Of a DNA stretch of 64,000 nt, positions 32,936 through 44,920 are shown one piece after another. Positions within the stretch are counted from its first letter, which is position 1. Every line of letters starts with the position of its first letter. Source of the stretch: Podospora comata. Its lineage: Eukaryota; Ascomycota; Sordariomycetes; Sordariales; Podosporaceae. The notes under the pieces were generated by a model. It had not been told where the DNA came from, made no database searches, and was given only the letters and a program-made list of their open reading frames with translations. The DNA is taken from the NCBI GenBank assembly GCA_017354895.1, contig CP071493.1, positions 5,022,001-5,086,000 on the forward strand. The letters are read 5' to 3'. A program made the position numbers and the translations under genes.

Positions 32936-35900
32936 AGGTACTCCAGAATCGTCGAAGGTGGCAGGATATGCGAAAGTTTGTCATAAATGACGTTTGACGG
33001 TCGACATGGTCAGAAGGGATCGGAAAAGGTTGTCCCTTTGGAGCCCCAAATACTCGATGATCACCACGACAAGGCGGTGAGAGCTTCAACTTAAAAAGTC
33101 TCTGCCCAACACGATCAAGCAACAACATGGATAGGGGCTACCATGCAAGACTACAAGGCAACCAGGCTGGCAGGGGTTTCTTTGGTCCAGCCCGCGAAGG
33201 ATGTTGGTCTCGTCAGCGGAAGAAGCACCGTGCGACATGGCTACTGCCCTAGTATTTGCCATGTGTTTGTCTGACGGCCTATGAAGCGATAGCAAGGCGG
33301 TTCTATCGGCCACGATGGGATCTCGAGGTCGAATTGTTCGTCGAGGCGGTGTTAGGTTAAGGGGAGCCAAGGGTCCTTGCGACCTGTAGCGGTGGTTCGC
33401 AGAGAAGGCATCCGGTATGGCGCCGACGACGGGAAAATAGCGACACGAAGCGGGGTAACATCGTTCGTTGGGCATTGATTATACTCAAGGCTCTGGAGGG
33501 CTCAGATACCGCGGTTCAGGGGCGAGCAAACATGACCAGGAACGTCAGATGACGGAGCGGCATAGAACAGAAAAACCCGGGGCTTGCGATGAGGTTGCTT
33601 TGGCAGAAAGGGACGGACTCGGGCTCAGAGATTCCTCCACCCATCAAATATCGAGGATGCGGGTCATTGAGGTGCTCTATGGATCTTGCCAGGGCGGAAG
33701 GACGTGGGAGTGAATGGTACTGGAACAGGCTGAGGGTGCGGCGGTGTCATGGAACCGGCTCTTGTCACGGTGTACTACTGGGCGTTCCGATCGAGCGGAT
33801 GAGTGGACTGGGTCGACGAAATTCTGTAGGCAAATCCAAGCCTCAAGCACTGGCGCTCGATCGCAGGGCAGATTCTGTGTCGGATGAGGGAAGCTTCAGT
33901 GGAGGCCAAAAGGCATTGGTCACCAAATAAAAAACTTTCATCGGAAGCGGACAACAAGATGGGTTGGTTGGATAGAGCACGTCGGATGTGTATCCATGGC
34001 AAACCCTCGTTCTTGCCTGCCAATGCGACTTGGCTCGCAGCGGAGGTCAGTGGGCTCGGAAAGCGGCGACCCAAGTCAAAGATGCGCACGTGGGAGCAAT
34101 GAAGAGCAAGAAGGCGGCTGTGGTGTTGCTGCCCACCCTTCGGCAGTGCCCTGAGATTTTGATCGATTTCTTCAGTATGAAACTCCGGTTGAGTAATGGG
34201 TATTTGGCAGCTTCCAGAGTCCTAGTTCCGCTCCAGTATACTCCTGGTTCTATCCTCCGCACCTGATGCTGTTAATGTGAGACATTAGAGATGGGTATAC
34301 ACACCCTCCAACCCCCAATCCCCCTCCCTAAATTGGAGTATGGGCGCCAATTTTCTACCAAACGTCGGGCTGCATCATCACAAGCAGACCCGCCCCCCAC
34401 CCCCTCTTGCATGAAGTTCATGAAGGCCAAAACATTCGTGCTGGTCTGCCAGAAAAATACCTTTTAATATTTCGGCCACCAAGTGGGTGCTAGTTCAACA
34501 TCTTTCCCTGAGCATCGTCCGAAGAACAGTTCGGTAGTTGTTCCACTGCGATCCTCCAGCACAAAACCCCTTCAGTGCCACAACTTGGCGACCATCCATA
34601 AACTCGCTAGCACAGGTCACCGCCAAAACATCAAAACGCTCCCTTGATCTTTATCAAGGATATTACGGGTTTGTCGAAGCAGCACACGTTTCTACCATGA
34701 CTGTGGGCTAACGGTATCTTGGTAGACAGACGCTGGCCTAGATGTGGGAGCAAATTTTCGGACCTTCACCTCGGTGCCTTGGCACAGCTTTGGACGAGCT
34801 GATGCACGGGTAAGCGTGCTGAATGAAGGTTTGGCTTAGACACCACTAGCCAAACAACACATCTATATGGTCAGCATACCTAGAAATAGACAATCCAACG
34901 CCTAAAGAATTACCAGATCAACTTTACGAACATGCACCGCATTTCAAGTCACATTGCAGCCTTGCTGATGGTTTGTCGTGCTTGAGCCAGCTCCAGGGCT
35001 GTGAGTGGAACACGAGCCCCGGGCCCCAGTCCCTGTCCCTCCACAGCGGACCGTCCCGCCGGAAACCCAGCAGTGGAGTTTCAGGTGGATCCGTGATCGG
35101 ACCCGACATCATCAAGGGTTCACCGCCCCCGAATCACATGGATTGTGCTAGGTTTAAGACCCACGCCCAGATGCGTCGCATGAATGTCTCGAGAACGATT
35201 CACACGTTGCGATGCTCGAAGAAATCTGACATCGGCCTGTGGTCGCGCGCAACTTCCCCGATACCTACACAGTCGACACAACCAGATCGACTTGCACTAA
35301 GATGAAGGGTCGGGTAATCGGCACCTCACGGTTTCAAGAGTTGGAAAGGGTGTGGAATTAACCCTGAACGCTAGCAAGTGTGGCAAGATCGTGGATTGAC
35401 CACATCTCGGCACACCCTATTTAAGAAGCCGAGCTCTGGTTCGCCTGGATTCTTCGGCCAACCACGGTAGCCGCGAAGGTATTCTGAATAAGAGTGCAAA
35501 GATAACATCCGATGCTAGGAGGCCCGGAAGTTAAGCATGATGACTGGCTGTATACGTGGACGAGGTATTACTGATCAGGCACGCAGACTTGTTGGGAATC
35601 CATTGTATCACAAGATGACAGCGCCTGCATTGCAGAGGTGGCGGGATTGTTGATGGAAAACTACACATTGTCTCTACTCTCTCAGACATCCCGTTACCTT
35701 ATGTCTGCCAGTTATCTTGAATAAGGTAGAACTTCGGTCGGTATCCCCGCTTGAAACAGCGCTCTTTCCACAAATACCGCAAAGCTGGTGGAGACCCCGC
35801 CCATTGTTGAGCCATTTTAGGTACCTTCCGTGTTCACTTTTCTGGGTATCTCGATGACAAAAGCACTTGATCCTCATTTTAATACCACTGGGCTTTTACA

Positions 35901-36219
35901 CTCGACCTCCGAACCAGTTCTCTCAATTATGTCAAGAATTCGTATCTACTGCTTTGACAGCAACCATTGTTTAAAAACCTCCTAAGTGAGGCCAAGAAAT
36001 TCCGAGTGACACCAAGGAGTTCGAGGAATTGCAACAGTGGCAGATTGGGTTATCGGGAAACATTTTCTCGTCCATTCCTAGGTAAGCTCCGAGCTGTAAA
36101 CATTTACAAGACCAATACTAAATAGGCGTATCGAAAAGACCGAACAATGTGGCCATCGACGTCTTAACCAAGGTCACCGCCGGCAGGCCACGCCACGCCT
36201 ACACCAATCGCGATACATA
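32936..36219. other. Gene-poor stretch
   Basis: About 3.3 kb with short overlapping frames. A segment near 35490-35615 contains GAAGTTAAGC and TTGGGAATCC, which recall 5S rRNA internal elements, but the remainder does not match well enough to call. No supported gene. Confidence 0.35.
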
Positions 36220-36754
36220 TCAGCACTCATCATCCATGTTCAACTCACGGGGATAATATGTCGGGAAAGAGGGAGCAGCCGTCCTCGCCATAACAAGTAT
36301 ATCCCCTGGTGAACCTCGATATAGACGGAGGCTGGGTTGAGATGTCTGTTGTTCTTTGACCCAACCCGCTATCTCTTCATCTTCAACTGCCTCGAGCTCG
36401 GGAGAAGGAGGAAGAGTAGATACACTGCGCCAATTAGTCCATATGGGCGGTTCGGCACACCTCTAAGGAAGCACCTCACCATTCGTTATCATCCTCCACG
36501 TGGAAGCCTTCATGATTAGCACCATCTGGCGACCGCGTCGTCTCGAGATCCGTTGTCTGCTGGGCATCGGATGTCTCCTCTAGCGCAGCGGGTTCAACCT
36601 CTTGTGGGTCGAGACGGTTCGCTGTCGAATATCGACGATTCTGTTCGTTATGGTGTGGTTTGGCAGTGGCATCGTTGTCCTCAGAACTTGTAACCGAAAT
36701 AGGTTTGGGCGACACGTCAAGCTCCATCAACTCCATCTCATGTTTAAGCGGCAT
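36220..36754 (-). CDS. Hypothetical acidic protein, two exons
   Basis: Exons 36754-36480 and 36424-36220 give 159 residues. The 55-nt intron has GTGAGG at its donor, a CTAATTG branch-like element and GCGCAG at its acceptor, and splicing opens a second exon that would otherwise be hidden. The protein begins MPLKHEMELMELDV, then a polar Glu/Asp/Thr/Ser-rich stretch (disordered), then LPPSPELEAVEDEEIAGWV and a moderately hydrophobic tail ending in LNMDDEC. No domain, signal peptide or helix is recognised. Coding is supported by continuous protein-like character and C/G-ending codons in both exons. It stands alone in gene-poor DNA, so it may be lineage-specific. Confidence 0.48.
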
Positions 36755-39700
36755 GGCGAGAGTCAACAGCCTCTAGGTTGAGGACAAATCACCGATCCGA
36801 GAGAACTAGCGGGATTCGACGACAACACAGAGGAGCCGCCCTTTAGGGCAGGGTGTCGGGACGAAGTTGGTGGGAAGTCAGGTTGGGAAAAGAGTATACA
36901 CCAGGATCATTCGACTTTTCTCCGACGTTGTTCTGAAAACCCGATCGCCGCGGAGTAGAGGACGGGCAGTTTTTCATGTTGAGGAAGAAAGAAACGAGGA
37001 GCACGGGGGACCTTGAAGTATAAACAACAAACTCGAAGGTCAAGCGACGTTGAAAAGTGGGCCAGCACCGTTCCACGAACAACCATTGCTTCTCGGTTCA
37101 TCCAAAACAGACTGCTGCAATAGGTAACCGAATGAGAGGAGCAACACCATACCTGCCGCCCTGGTTGGTCCAGAGTACTAGCTGCTACCAGCACCTGCAC
37201 ATGCCCGTCTACTCTTGGTGTCTCTTGACTATATTGGGCGGCATGCCTCAGTATATGGCGCTATACGAATAGGTTCAAGGGGGTTGTTTGGCATCCAGTC
37301 GTTTGTTTCCGTCATGCATGCTCTGGGATGCTTGATCTCTCCCCACGAATCAGCACTAAGGCCCGTACGAACGCGATTAACAGCAATGTTTTGAATCAAG
37401 CTTGAAGGAATAGTTCAGGAGGGCCTACAGGGCAGCGGTTTGGGAAACCAAAGGAACATCATGGACATGGTTCCAAACCTAGTGCAGTCCAGATCAATTG
37501 CATACCCCAACATAGACCAACAGGTTCTCTTAAGCAAGGGGCGATATATGCTACCTGGGAACGTATGTGGCTATGAAACAAGAACAACTCAACGATAGGA
37601 ACCATGCGCGCGTCTTCAGGCCTTAAAGGCTAGAAACCGGTGTCAAGGTGCGGCACAGTCAAGCCTTCTCTCACACTTTTCACAACCCCTGCCCGTCCAT
37701 CAAAACCGGTATTCGCCTAGATCGTTCTTTTTTCTGGAAGAGGTGTGGAGAGAGGTAGCGCCCCGTATCGGCTGCGGTCGGGGTCGAGGGGAAGGTGACA
37801 GCATACTCGGCTGGTTTGACGCCTGGGGGTTGCACTGACTTTGTCCCTGCAGCTTCTCTTCAACCAGACTTTGCTAGCACAGCTGACGGGAACTTCCTTA
37901 CCTCGCCTCCTTTCAAAATCTAGAATGGAGCATGGAGGCATGGAACCAGGGATTTCTGGATGACCGGTGGAGATGGGACGGTTGCTGTCATACTAAGAGT
38001 AGAGTTTGTTGCTGGGTTTGGTTCACAAGGATGGATCCGGCCAGAGGCCCCTTACTGATGCAGTGCACCATCAAAAGGGTCTTGTTAGACCGTCGTTCCC
38101 TTGGCACCTGGAGACAAGGTTATGACGTTAGGCACCATATCCGAGTCTCCGTTCTTTTGAGGATGAAATACGATAGAACATGGATATCGGCAGCCTTGTT
38201 TTTGACCTGGATCGCGTGGTTGGTTTTCGGGCTGTTACTGCCGCAGTGGTGGGATTGCCTCACCTGTGTGAATGGCCGCAGATGATCGAGGCGCTGCTAT
38301 GCCATAACCCGTGATGAAAAAAGGATGCCGGTTTGATGCGGGGACTGCTTGGGGGAATGTTTGGGCAGCAATATGAGGCAGATAGACCATACGGAAGCAC
38401 GCCGGGATGCCACACTGCGCGAAATATCGAGTCGTTCACTTGGGGGGTTCCGAGTTTCGAGGCCAGCCTTGTTTGGGCGTTGGATGGGCTAAGCTCCGCC
38501 ACTGGCCATCTCCGCACCCCTTCAATTCCTTCCCAATCACTCTTGTGAGAGCGACTCATGGGCTCAATTGAACACTCTGACGGTCAAATCTGGTTTGGTC
38601 CTTCGAGGGCCTGAAGACAGACACGTGAGTTCAAAACAACCTAGGTCGGGCTGGGATGCGTGCCTGTCTACATTGCCCGCAGTCGCACAACACCTGTTCT
38701 TGTGCTTGCTAATAACACGGAGTGGGTGATGGTCTCTTGAATAGTACCTCAACCGTTGATCCACAACTGGTCACACAAACATTGGAAATCAATGATACTC
38801 GACAGGTTCCGCGCCTCGCCCACTCAAGGACCTATTTTCATAGATGCCTGATATGCACGTTGCCGAGGGCATCGATGCCATCACCCGTTCTTGTCCTTCC
38901 ATGGCCAGGCCGGGTGACACGCGCCCTTTGTGCGCTTTCCATGACACTCCCATCAGTGGCAAGGTGATTGCTGATGTTAGAGAGCTCATCCCTACCCAGC
39001 CGAGTATTCTGGAAATGGCCAAGCGCCTTTCTTCCCCCACTTCTTCTGGAAGCAGAATTTTGATATATACTCGTGGAATCATAAAGTCAATTTCAAGATA
39101 ATATGACAGTACAGTTGTTATACAGTAAGCATGATCAATGCACGAGTTGTTTTACAGGTCATTAGGCCATACACTTAAGTTCTCATTGGATCGATCGATA
39201 ACTTTATGTGGACGCTATTGGATGTATCGCCAGCCTTTGCTTATGAGCTCGAAAGAGCATACCCAATGCAAGTTTCCTCCGCCGGATGGGATTACCTCCA
39301 GATCATTCGGTCGTATGCAGCTCAAGAATACCCAGGTCGGTGGTTCATTGCCGCCAATGAAGAGGTCGATGGTGGAGATCACCTGCCCAATACCTTGCGA
39401 TTACAAACAGCCGACCGTCTGCAAGACAAGAAACAAGACAAACCTACCTACAATGAGAGGTACCTTTTTTCCAGGTTAGGTCTCAGTCCGTTCGTAGGTG
39501 GAGCCCTACTGATAAACGTATTGGCCCCGAACCCGCCGACTCGGATGCTAGTTCCAGTGGGGTTCGCGCGACGGTGTACCGTTGAGCTCCACCAATTAAG
39601 CATTGGATGACGGCCCGCTAGCGGGAGCTAGACCGGCTTCTGTCTGTTACAGGGAAGGTCCTGGCTTACAGTGGGGTCGTTCTTCATGACAGGCAAAACA

Positions 39701-42628
39701 TCCGGTTGACTTGTCAGTTTTATCGTTTCAAGAATGGCAAGCAAGAGTTCATCACTCCGATTGGCAACAAATCATTTTATTCGACACGAAGGCTACATTA
39801 TGGCAAGCGGCAGGAACGACAGGCACATGTCCTTCCATTGGGTCCAGATCCGAGCTTTCCCTTTGGCCAACATCCTAGCCCACAGTCCAGGGGTGATGGG
39901 CACAACCCGTCTGTTTCCGATGGGCTACTATCACGTTTACAAGAGACCAGAAAAGCTTCGTTTCCCGAGCTGACACCCCCACGCGACTGAGCCCGATGGC
40001 AATGGTGGGACCGGTAAGATGTCGTGAGTGACAGGTACGTACAAGAAACTAACCTGCGCGTAGGTAACAGAGGATGGGTACCTAATGATATGGATTTCCC
40101 TACATTTTTTTGCCAGTTACGACACCTTTGCTTCTATTCACGCAGGATCGAGTGCTCGGGTCTGCGTGTACTTGGGACCGCACCTCAAATAACCAACACG
40201 ACCCCCATGATTGTGAGCAGTCAGTCACATTCGTATTCTTTCGGGGAACAGAGCAACATCCGGGCACATCGAAGGGTTGACGAGAAAGAAAAAAAATTCT
40301 CCCCTCCGGCCGGCCGGCCAGTAGAAGCTTTGCAGCGAAGATTCTGCCACAATCAAACCCGCGTGGGGGTGCACTCGTCCAAGGCGATGAAAGCCCGAGA
40401 GCCTTGAAATAAGACATCCATCCGCTGAACCGTCGTCAACATCACCCACGCCGGGTTGGCTGGAAAGCGCATCATCTCACACATGGATGGTAGCACCGAA
40501 TATGCATGTGAGAAAATCCCTCAAGAACTTGGTGGCCATCGACGATCCTGGGGATAAAGCAATTGAAGACAAAGGCCGATTCTAACTGGGAGCTCTTATT
40601 CCGATATTTGAAACAAAAAGCCCGATGCCGCGTGGTGGCCCTCTGCCCTGCGTATCAAGCCTTTTTTGGCGTTTGACAGCGCCGCTAACCCACAGTCCTG
40701 GGACGGTACACCTCGGCCGCTGGCCCTGACAGGCCGTGGGGGTTAGGCAGTTTGGGGTGTTCAGGGATATGGGCAAAATGATACAGAGTATCCGATCCCA
40801 AATGGACGCGGGATGAGGCGTTACAAGAGCAAAAGAGAGAGAGAGAGAGAGAGTTGATAAATTTGAGCGAATGCAGCCTGTCTCCAGTCAAGGCTGCCCC
40901 TCAAACCCACGGCGGCACCCACTTTCTTTCGAGGTGCCACCCTCGCATGTCCACGGACAACATCGTCATCGGGTGGCAGCATCATCACCAGCAAACTGCC
41001 GGGATCTCACCTGCGCCGCCCGGTAGACACTCATGTCGAGAAATGGACGACTCAATACAGCGGACAGCTGCATACCACCCGCTGCTGTACTCGGTGACGC
41101 GCAGTGTTCCTGTCTATTGTTTTGATCGTTGCAGCCTTTCGTCCTGGTCCCATCAAACCGATCCCACCCCTCTTATGCATCTCTCGCCTGATTGAACAAA
41201 GAATTTCTTTGTTCTATTTTCCTCACACTGTCCGGCCTGCATGTGGAGAAATCTACCTTTACCCTCCAGAACACCGCTCATCGTTTCTTGCCGAATCACC
41301 AGAATCTGGGTTATAACTCCCGTGCCGTCCTGTCATTTGGGCACACGGGAGGTTCGTGGCTACGGTATGTAGCCGAATCCTCGGGGGAATACCCCCTGCT
41401 TTGTCCTGGATCGGAAATAATCTCCGTTTTTTTCCCCGTGCTGCCTTCCCTAGATATGCCTGGGAAACAAAAGTTACCACCGACTGGGTTGAGGGAAAAC
41501 GCAATCTTTCCATATGCGCGATGGAGTGCCTTGGCTCTGCTTGACATGCGTCTTTTGGTTCTAGGCCTGATGCGGTGGTGAAACATGAGGTGTATTGAGG
41601 TGACGAAGTGCGAGTATGTTTTTGATGACGTCCTTTGTTGAACAGGACACAGGTGGTCCTGGGAAAGGCTTGGCCGCGGGCGGTGCGGCTGGCACTGATG
41701 GAAAGCTTTGAACGGGAGAGTGGGAGAACGTGGGGTTTTAGAGAACACATGGGTATTTTACGCCTCTTCCTGTCAGGTTAGACTCCCCCAAATCTTCGTC
41801 CAAAATCCGGCGTAACATGACAGGAGACAGCCAGGGCAGGCACAGGCCGCAGTGCGGTGGGATGGTGTCATGTTAACTGGCATACACCAACCCACTTCTG
41901 CACCGACCAAGTTGGCTCTGCACTTTTCAGGATGGGTTGCGGCGTCTTCCCACGTACCATGCAGTGGCTACTTAGGTAGTGGAACAAGTAAAGATGGGCT
42001 ATGCACACAAGAACTGTGTGGGCGGGTGGGCGCAATCATCGGCACATGCTGGTGACATTCACCGCCAGGGAGCAAACTCTATTGGTTTCTGTCATCTGCG
42101 TTGGCAGGCGCAGCGGTGAGAGACCGACTGCACAGTAGATTGCGCACGGTAGGCGACGCCAAACAAGTGGTAATCTGCCTATCCTATCTAGAGCACTTGA
42201 AAACTTGGGTTTCGTAGTCCGGCCTGATAGGTCAATCTCCAATGCTGGTGTTGACACAAGAGCCATGTGCGAAACACCGAGACCCTGGTTCTCATCGCAT
42301 TGCATCCCCCACGTACCCATATCAGCGGGAAGGATGAACTGCATATGAACATCTGAAAATGGTATTTAATGCTCAAACCCCCCTCTTGTTCTGTTTTTTT
42401 TTCCCGTTGGTTCATATCTGTCTCATCATACCACTGACAGATATTTCCCTGGTAGCTACACCTATCAGCCAACATGAGTTGACAAGGCTCTCCCATTCGC
42501 ACCCTCCTACCTTCCCCAGTCACACAACGGTCGTCATCGGCCTCACCGCCATTACACGACCCATGTGTCCCGTTGCCCTCAACCTACCTAACCCATCCGC
42601 TGGTAACCGCATCGGCCGGCCATAACCA
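36755..42628. other. Long gene-poor stretch
   Basis: About 5.9 kb. Longer plus frames at 39206-39610 and 39734-39973 are protein-like in places, but a second frame across each is equally open and no splice pattern joins them. The final 300 nt are C/T-rich and probably the promoter of the protease-like gene. Confidence 0.35.
40834..40853. repeat. (AG)10 microsatellite
   Basis: Ten perfect AG dinucleotide units. No gene is adjacent. Confidence 0.9.
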
Positions 42629-44920
42629 ATGTCCCGATACACCAACGCACGCCGACGTGCTGCCGGTCTAGGCCGGTATGCCGAGAACCCGGACCTGGAC
42701 AAGCTCAAGTACTGTCCCGACATCCAGTTAAACGAGGAACACCCATCTGTTCCTTTTATGCCCCCAGTTCCAAGCTTCAATGGCGCCAACGATATTTGGT
42801 CCAGCTTTCCCCGACCCATCGAGAAGAATGACTGGGTGCGTCGGATCACAGGGGAGCAACCCCCTGCTCGAGTAGGGGAGTCGTCCCAAACGTCCCAGGC
42901 TGAGCTCGGGCGCCTTTCATCTCGGTCCTAGTGCGTCCAGTCTCGTCCTTTGATCTGTCTCTTCCCCACAATCTTCTAACTCGTCCACAGCTCACTTCGC
43001 GTGGAGGACTCCAACGACTTCGCCTCGGTCTGGGAATCGACTGTAATTCCTGCCCTTACTGATCTCCTCCAACAATACTGCGACTCTGACTTCGCGGTCG
43101 ACGTACACAACTTCCCTGAGCTCTCCACAGATGCCGTCCCCCGTGTGATCTTCATCACACTGAGCGACCATGTGGACCCCTCGTTTGAAGTATGACGGTT
43201 GCACTTCATGACTTTTCTGTTAACCAAGTGCGTCATGTGCTAAGCAACCCTCTCGACAGGAAACCATCCGTACCAAGCTTGCCCACGCAGTTCCCACTCG
43301 CTTCCACCCCATCTACCTCAAGTTCCGTAGAGGTGGTCCCCAGAGATCCGGGATGTGGTGGGGCCAGGAAAGAGGCGACCATGATGACATTTGTGAGCCT
43401 CGCAACATCACTTACCGTCCCGCCCCCATAATGGGCATCTCGATCGGTCCAGTCCAAGTAGCCGACGCTGCTTCACTCGGGGGCTTCATAAAAATCGGCT
43501 CTGAGCTGTATGCCATGAGTGCCGCTCACGCCTTTGAGGATGCTGTCAAAAAGGGGCACGCCCGCGTTCATCACCCAGCTAAACCCGACTTCCCCAAGAT
43601 CACGCCTAGTGATCCTCGCGCGAAACAATACGTCATTGGGACTGTGGCTATGAAGACGCCGTCTGGGACACTTCGTCCATCGCTTACCTTTCAGAACACG
43701 AATTTCTCGGCGGAACGCACCAAGGTTGAGATGGACTGGTGTCTCATTGGACCGGTGAAAAACGGGAAGAACATAATCTCGGTGCCCAGTTTCCAAATGG
43801 ATCGGTGCATTGCTGTGGAGCAGACGGCGCCCGTTGAGGGGAACACCGAGGTTTATGCCATGGCGAGGACAAGCGGGTATTCGCTTGGTTTTGTATCTGA
43901 TGTGCCTGGGTTGCAGAGAATTGGCGGACATCTGAGGAGGGAATGGACTGTCAGACAGTACTCCCCTTTCAAGCACCCGAGGGACAGTCGAGCTAGTGCG
44001 CCTTGGTGAGCTATGGTCTTTATGTCTTCTGTTTTATCTGACTGACCTTATTCATAGGCAAACGTTGAAGCAATGGGTGACTTCGGGAATGGGGGTGCCC
44101 GGAGACTCGGGGGCATGGCTGATGCGGCGCTCTGACAATGCGGTCATCGGGCTCATCTGGGGACGCAACCATGACTATGGTGATCCCCTCGAGCGAGTTC
44201 GTCTGACCTACTTCACCCCCATGGTGGATATCCTCAAAGATGTGCGGGAAAATGTGAGTTCCCAGGTGGCAGAGGAGACTGTGCTTTTCCCCACTAACAC
44301 GAAGATAGTACACTGTCGGGGAAGAGGTCTCGCTACCCAGCTACTCGGCCACAGATCTGGCACGGGCTTCTGATAGCCAGCGTAGCGCAGTGCACTTGGA
44401 TCCATCTCGAGACCCGTGGAATGCCCTGGCATCAGATGTGATTCAGCAGCATCGCCACACCCAAGAGGACCTCATCAGGGATCATTTCATCGACAATAAC
44501 ATCCCTCCCTCTGGCGCAGTGTTCGATCGCCCACCACCTGCCGAGTCTGGTCTCAGTCTGATGGAGAGTTTGTCTGAGCCCATTGAGGCATCTGTTCTCG
44601 CAGCAGGTCGTCAAACACTGCCACCTTATAGCGAGGGCCATCACTCAACGTCAACTTTGCGCTCTCAAGATCGATTGCTTCTTGGAATCGGGGAAAGCGT
44701 ATCAGTTCCCGGTCTTTCCAGCTCATCATCCATCCATTCGAGTGTCGGATCCATGGGTGAACCTTTTGATGCTATATCCGCTGGAAATGGAGTGCACATT
44801 GTCGAAGAACAAGGCGTGCACGAAGACATCATCGAGGTCGAAGAGCCTGTCAGGTCCAAAGCCTGTTTTACTGCTGCGAACCCCCCCGCCTTTCCAAGGT
44901 TGAGCTTCGTTCGGCCGTGA
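42629..44920 (+). CDS. Intracellular trypsin-like serine-protease domain protein
   Basis: Five exons (42629-42930, 42991-43189, 43260-44005, 44058-44253, 44309-44920) give 684 residues; the four introns are 52-70 nt with GTGCGT, GTATGA, GTGAGC and GTGAGT donors, and each join keeps one frame. Residues about 220-480 look like a chymotrypsin-fold domain: His257 in AMSAAHAFED, Asp326 in VEMDWCLIG and Ser433 in GVPGDSGAWL, in the right order, followed by a strand/helix (VIGLIWGRN, YFTPMVDILKDV). The first exon is Arg/Pro-rich with no signal peptide or membrane helix, so the protein is probably intracellular. The C-terminal third is acidic and Ser-rich (disordered). Catalytic activity is inferred from the triad only; an inactive homologue is possible. 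The stop at 44918-44920 directly follows a C7 run and a longer tail may be lost (see findings). Confidence 0.72.

Noticed and set aside
35490-35615. Possible 5S rRNA gene or relic (GAAGTTAAGC and TTGGGAATCC elements)
   Set aside because: The flanking bases do not pair or align with a fungal 5S sequence and the 5' end does not complement the 3' end; ten-base matches can arise by chance.
39206-39973. Two protein-like plus frames
   Set aside because: Competing frames over the same DNA are equally open and no intron joins them; kept as unsupported.
41259-41750. Two overlapping long minus-strand frames (163 and 145 codons)
   Set aside because: Both are open at once, which points to low stop density and not to coding.
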